Assembly: GCF_008761635.1 (NCBI RefSeq)
Contig: NZ_CP044344.1
Coordinates: 2,418,001 to 2,482,000 of the forward strand
Length of the DNA stretch: 64,000 bases
Source of the DNA: Nocardioides cynanchi
Lineage (GTDB): Bacteria; Actinomycetota; Actinomycetes; Propionibacteriales; Nocardioidaceae
Reading direction: 5' to 3'
This document shows positions 61,265-64,000 of the stretch, piece by piece. The translations under genes and the position numbers were made by a program. The first letter of the stretch is position 1, and every line of letters begins with the position of its first letter. Under the pieces are notes generated by a model that saw only the letters and a program-made list of their open reading frames with translations, was not told where the DNA came from and did no database searches.

Positions 61265-63319
61265 ATGGCCATGAGCCTGCCCAGCACCGTGTTCCGCCGT
61301 ACCGCGAGCGTCGTCGGAGTCGTCCTCGGTGTGCTGGCAGCGTTCGTGGCGGGCTTCGCGGTCGCCTCCCGGAACGCCGACACCTCCACCTCGCCGGTCC
61401 GGCTGGCCGGCCAGGACCTCGGCACCGGACGGTCGTGCCCCGACCTGCTCCGGTGGTACGTCGACCACGCCGTCGACCGGGTGACCGCGTGGGGCTGGAA
61501 CGGCCCCGTGGTCTACGACGGCGGGGCCGTGCCGGGGTCCGCCGTCGGGCTGGGCACGGCGGGCGGCGACGCGAGTGCCGGTGCGCCGCTGGACACGGCC
61601 ACCGGCAGTGCGACCGGCACCAACGTCCAGGAGGCCGGGGTCGACGAGCCCGACATCGCCAAGGTCTCGGGCACGGTCCTGGCCCGGGTCGTCGACGACA
61701 CGGTGACGACGTACGACGTGTCCGGCCGGCGCCCACGCGAGCTCGGATCCGTGCCGCTGCTGGGGATGTCGGGCACGCAGCTGCTGCTCGACGGCAACCG
61801 CCTCGTCGCCGTCGGCGCGACCCCCGGGTCACCGACCGCCGGTGCGTCGTACGGCTCCCCGCCGCCGTCGACGATGGTGCGGACGTTCGACCTCTCCGAC
61901 CCGTCCCGGCCCACCGAGGTCGGCGCCACCAGGTACGACGGCTCGCTGGTCACCGCCCGGCAGGCCGGCGGCGTGGTCCGGCTGGTGCTGTCGAGCGGCC
62001 TGCCCGCCCTGCCGTTCGTCACGCCCGACGGCACCCGGTCCACCGATGAGGCCCTGAAGGCCAACCAGGCCGTGGTCCGGGAGTCGACGATCGACCAGTG
62101 GCTGCCGACGATGACCGACGGCCGCAGCGCGCCGCGGGTGGTCGTGCCCTGCACGAACGTCGCCGTGCCCGACACCTTCGGCGGCCTCGGCACGCTGACC
62201 GTGGTCGGCCTGGACCCGTCGGACCCGACCACCGCCGACGCGACCGCGGTGGCGACCGGCTCCACGCTCGCCTACGTCTCCCCCACCCACCTGTACGTCG
62301 CCACCTCCCCCGAGCCGGCGCCGTGGGGCTGCTGCCGCGAGCTCGCACCCCAGCCGGGTTCGGGGACCAGCACGCAGACCGGCCCCGACGCCCTGCCCCA
62401 GGCCCCCGACAGCTCCACCGAGCTCTACGCCTTCGACCTCTCCGGCACCTCCGCCACGTATGTCGGCGCCGGCTCGGTGGACGGGCAGGTCGCGAGCTCG
62501 TGGTCGATGGACGAGTCCGGCGGAGTGCTGCGCGTGGCGGTCGGCTCGGTGGGCGGTGCGCCGACCAACTCCGTGGTGCTGCTGCGGCCGACGACGGGAC
62601 GCCTCGTGGAGGTCGGCCGGCTCGACGGGCTCGGGGTGGACCAGCAGATCCGTTCGATGCGGTGGTTCGACGGGCTGGCCGTGATGGTCACCTTCCAGCA
62701 GGTCGACCCGCTCTACGTGCTCGACCTCTCCGACCCGACCGACCCCCGCGTGCGGGGCGCCCTGCACCTGCCGGGCTGGTCGTCGTACCTCCACCCGGTG
62801 GGCGGCCACCTGCTGCTCGGTCTCGGCCAGACCGCGCCCTCCCCCACCCCCGTCGACGTACCACCGATGCCGACGATGCCGCCGGCCAGCACGTCTCCGA
62901 TCCCGCCCGAGGGCAGCGGCTCGGCGCCGGACGCCGGCACCGTCTCCGGCGGGCCGGTCAGCCAGCCCCCCGTCCGGGCCGAGCGGGCCAAGGCCACGCT
63001 CGTCGGCATCGCCGACCTGGCCCACCCCCGCGCCGTCGGCACCGTCCGCTACCCGGCGGGCAGCATCGCCCAGGCCGGCCTCGACCCGCACCAGGTCACC
63101 TGGCTGCCGGACAGCCGGACCCTGCTCACCGTGGTCTCCCAGGGCTACGGCGGCCCGCAGGCGTGGATCTCCGTGCTGCGGATCCAGCACGGCACGCTGC
63201 ACGGCCACCTGGTCCCGGTCACCTCGGCGACCGGCCCGGCCGGGATCCGGACGCTGCCCCTCCCCGACGGTCGGGTGCTGCTGGTGACGCCGTCCGCCGT
63301 ACGGTTCCTGCATCCGTGA
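61265..63319 (+). CDS. Membrane-anchored C-terminal beta-propeller domain protein
   Basis: 684 aa. Signal anchor ~10-38 (VVGVVLGVLAAFVAGFAVA). TNVQEAGVDEPDIAKVSGTVLARV is the entry signature of the secreted beta-propeller family PF09826; repeats with FDLSDPSRPTEVG, VLDLSDPTDPRVRG, IADLAHPRAVG follow. A Pro-rich insert lies at ~525-575. ATG 61265 or 61271 is possible. Function unknown. Confidence 0.85.
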   Translation: MAMSLPSTVFRRTASVVGVVLGVLAAFVAGFAVASRNADTSTSPVRLAGQDLGTGRSCPDLLRWYVDHAVDRVTAWGWNGPVVYDGGAVPGSAVGLGTAGGDASAGAPLDTATGSATGTNVQEAGVDEPDIAKVSGTVLARVVDDTVTTYDVSGRRPRELGSVPLLGMSGTQLLLDGNRLVAVGATPGSPTAGASYGSPPPSTMVRTFDLSDPSRPTEVGATRYDGSLVTARQAGGVVRLVLSSGLPALPFVTPDGTRSTDEALKANQAVVRESTIDQWLPTMTDGRSAPRVVVPCTNVAVPDTFGGLGTLTVVGLDPSDPTTADATAVATGSTLAYVSPTHLYVATSPEPAPWGCCRELAPQPGSGTSTQTGPDALPQAPDSSTELYAFDLSGTSATYVGAGSVDGQVASSWSMDESGGVLRVAVGSVGGAPTNSVVLLRPTTGRLVEVGRLDGLGVDQQIRSMRWFDGLAVMVTFQQVDPLYVLDLSDPTDPRVRGALHLPGWSSYLHPVGGHLLLGLGQTAPSPTPVDVPPMPTMPPASTSPIPPEGSGSAPDAGTVSGGPVSQPPVRAERAKATLVGIADLAHPRAVGTVRYPAGSIAQAGLDPHQVTWLPDSRTLLTVVSQGYGGPQAWISVLRIQHGTLHGHLVPVTSATGPAGIRTLPLPDGRVLLVTPSAVRFLHP

Positions 63320-63340
63320 GCCCGACGTAGGCTGGGAGCC

Positions 63341-63610
63341 ATGTGCCGCAACATCCGACCGCTGAACAACTTCGAGCCCCCGGCCACGTCCTCCGAGGTC
63401 TCCGCGGCCGCGCTGCAGTTCGTCCGCAAGGTGAGCGGCTCGGCGAAGCCGTCGGCGGCCAATCAGGAGGCGTTCGACCGCGCCGTCCACGAGATCGCCC
63501 ACATCACCCAGCACCTGCTGGACGACTGGGTCACCGCGGCGCCGCCGAAGAACCGCGAGGTCGAGGCCGAGAAGGCGCGGGCCCGATCCCGCGCCCGCTA
63601 CGCGAGCTGA
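63341..63610 (+). CDS. DUF2277 family protein
   Basis: 89 aa. MCRNIRPLNNFEPPATSSEV and ending PPKNREVEAEKARARSRARY: both ends match DUF2277, a small helical family of unknown role. TAGGCT 7 nt before the ATG. The sirtuin gene starts 3 bp after its stop. Confidence 0.9.
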   Translation: MCRNIRPLNNFEPPATSSEVSAAALQFVRKVSGSAKPSAANQEAFDRAVHEIAHITQHLLDDWVTAAPPKNREVEAEKARARSRARYAS

Positions 63611-63613
63611 CCC

Positions 63614-64000
63614 GTGGCCCTGCAGGCACCCGACGCGCTCGTGCCCGCGGTGCTGCTCGGGCCGCGCCTCGTGGTGCTCACCGGCGCGGGTCTGTCCACC
63701 GACTCCGGCATCCCCGACTACCGCGGCCCGGGCTCGGTGTCCCGGCAGCCGATGACCTACCAGGAGTTCGTCGGCGGACCGGTCGCCCGGCAGCGCTACT
63801 GGGCGCGCAGCCACCTCGGCTGGGGCCGGATGCGCCACGCGGAGCCCAACGACGGCCACCGCGCCCTGGCCCGGCTCGATCCCGACCTCCTGATCACCCA
63901 GAACGTCGACGGCCTGCACGAGGCCGCCGGGAGCCGGCGGCTGGTTGCCCTGCACGGGCGGATCTCGGACGTCGTCTGCCTCTCGTGCCGACGTACGACG
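63614..64000 (+). CDS. Sir2-family NAD-dependent protein deacylase (partial)
   Basis: The first 129 residues are in the window. NAD loop LTGAGLSTDSGIPDYRG, TQNVDGLHEAAG with catalytic His in ALHGRI, and the first zinc pair CLSC. GTG start 63614. The C-terminal half lies beyond the window edge. Probably co-transcribed with the DUF2277 gene. Confidence 0.92.
   Translation, partial: MALQAPDALVPAVLLGPRLVVLTGAGLSTDSGIPDYRGPGSVSRQPMTYQEFVGGPVARQRYWARSHLGWGRMRHAEPNDGHRALARLDPDLLITQNVDGLHEAAGSRRLVALHGRISDVVCLSCRRTT

Overview
The window is chromosomal DNA from a very high-GC actinobacterium, most likely of the family Nocardioidaceae (Nocardioides-like). The evidence is strong G/C third-position bias, many GTG starts, many leaderless promoters (a TANNNT- or CANNNT-type -10 box 6-8 nt before the start codon), a 6C RNA, RpfB, and gene orders shared with Mycobacterium and Streptomyces: miaB-miaA-dapF-hflX, pmt-rsmI-tatD-rpfB-rsmA-ispE, and galU-moeA-rimJ-glpR/sepX next to 5-formyltetrahydrofolate cyclo-ligase and an FmdB/Ruc-like gene. 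I see no transposase, integrase or phage gene. The family assignment is an inference, not a database result.

Layout. 1-2.2 kb: end of a four-gene redox operon (ApbE, ferric-reductase-like membrane protein, NuoF-like flavoprotein, 3Fe-4S-type ferredoxin). 2.3-2.8 kb: secreted thrombospondin-type-3 repeat protein. 3-14.2 kb: hflX and dapF enclosing an accessory block (AbiEi/DUF559-like protein, dimethylglycine-dehydrogenase-like enzyme, quinone oxidoreductase, SDR, HxlR regulator divergent from a DHA2 exporter plus thioesterase). 14.2-20.4 kb: frameshifted gamma-glutamyltransferase, miaA, MT0933-type antitoxin-like protein, NUDIX, two disordered proteins, miaB. 20.4-30 kb: Tat-exported PHP phosphoesterase, hotdog protein, thioredoxin, S9 peptidase, CstR-like regulator divergent from a Cys-rich mini-protein, VOC protein, trans-aconitate methyltransferase divergent from a MarR regulator, ABC-F protein. 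29-36 kb: ispE-rsmA-rpfB-tatD-rsmI, then divergent pmt. 36-42 kb: secreted beta-helix protein, aldo/keto reductase, RidA, an XRE-TPR regulator convergent with a tiny secreted peptide, 6C RNA, cupredoxin lipoprotein, tRNA-Ala. 42-48.4 kb: SRPBCC, GlpR/SepX-like, RimJ-like, MogA, MoaC, MoeA/Glp, eukaryotic-type UGPase, 5-FCL. 48.4-57 kb: large repeat array, GIY-YIG protein, penicillin acylase, FmdB/Ruc-like, SAF protein, MscL, LCP protein, beta-propeller lipoprotein, tRNA-Arg. 56.6-64 kb: sulfotransferase, CHAP-Ig protein, enoyl-reductase-like protein, beta-propeller protein, DUF2277, sirtuin (cut by the window edge).

A striking feature is three families of short repeats at gene ends: a bulged-hairpin unit of 28 bp with a 19-bp half-unit, a unit with a 32-bp period built on GACTCGGCGCA, and a palindrome of exactly 51 bp. 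They often start on or next to a stop codon, and two families also sit in frame inside conserved genes: the first in dapF, where it encodes VVERSRDH peptides, and the second in the ABC-F gene. The best candidates for an under-described system are the TPR regulator with its adjacent secreted mini-peptide (39.4-41.0 kb), the CstR-like/Cys-rich pair at 25 kb, and these coding-sequence-invading repeats.
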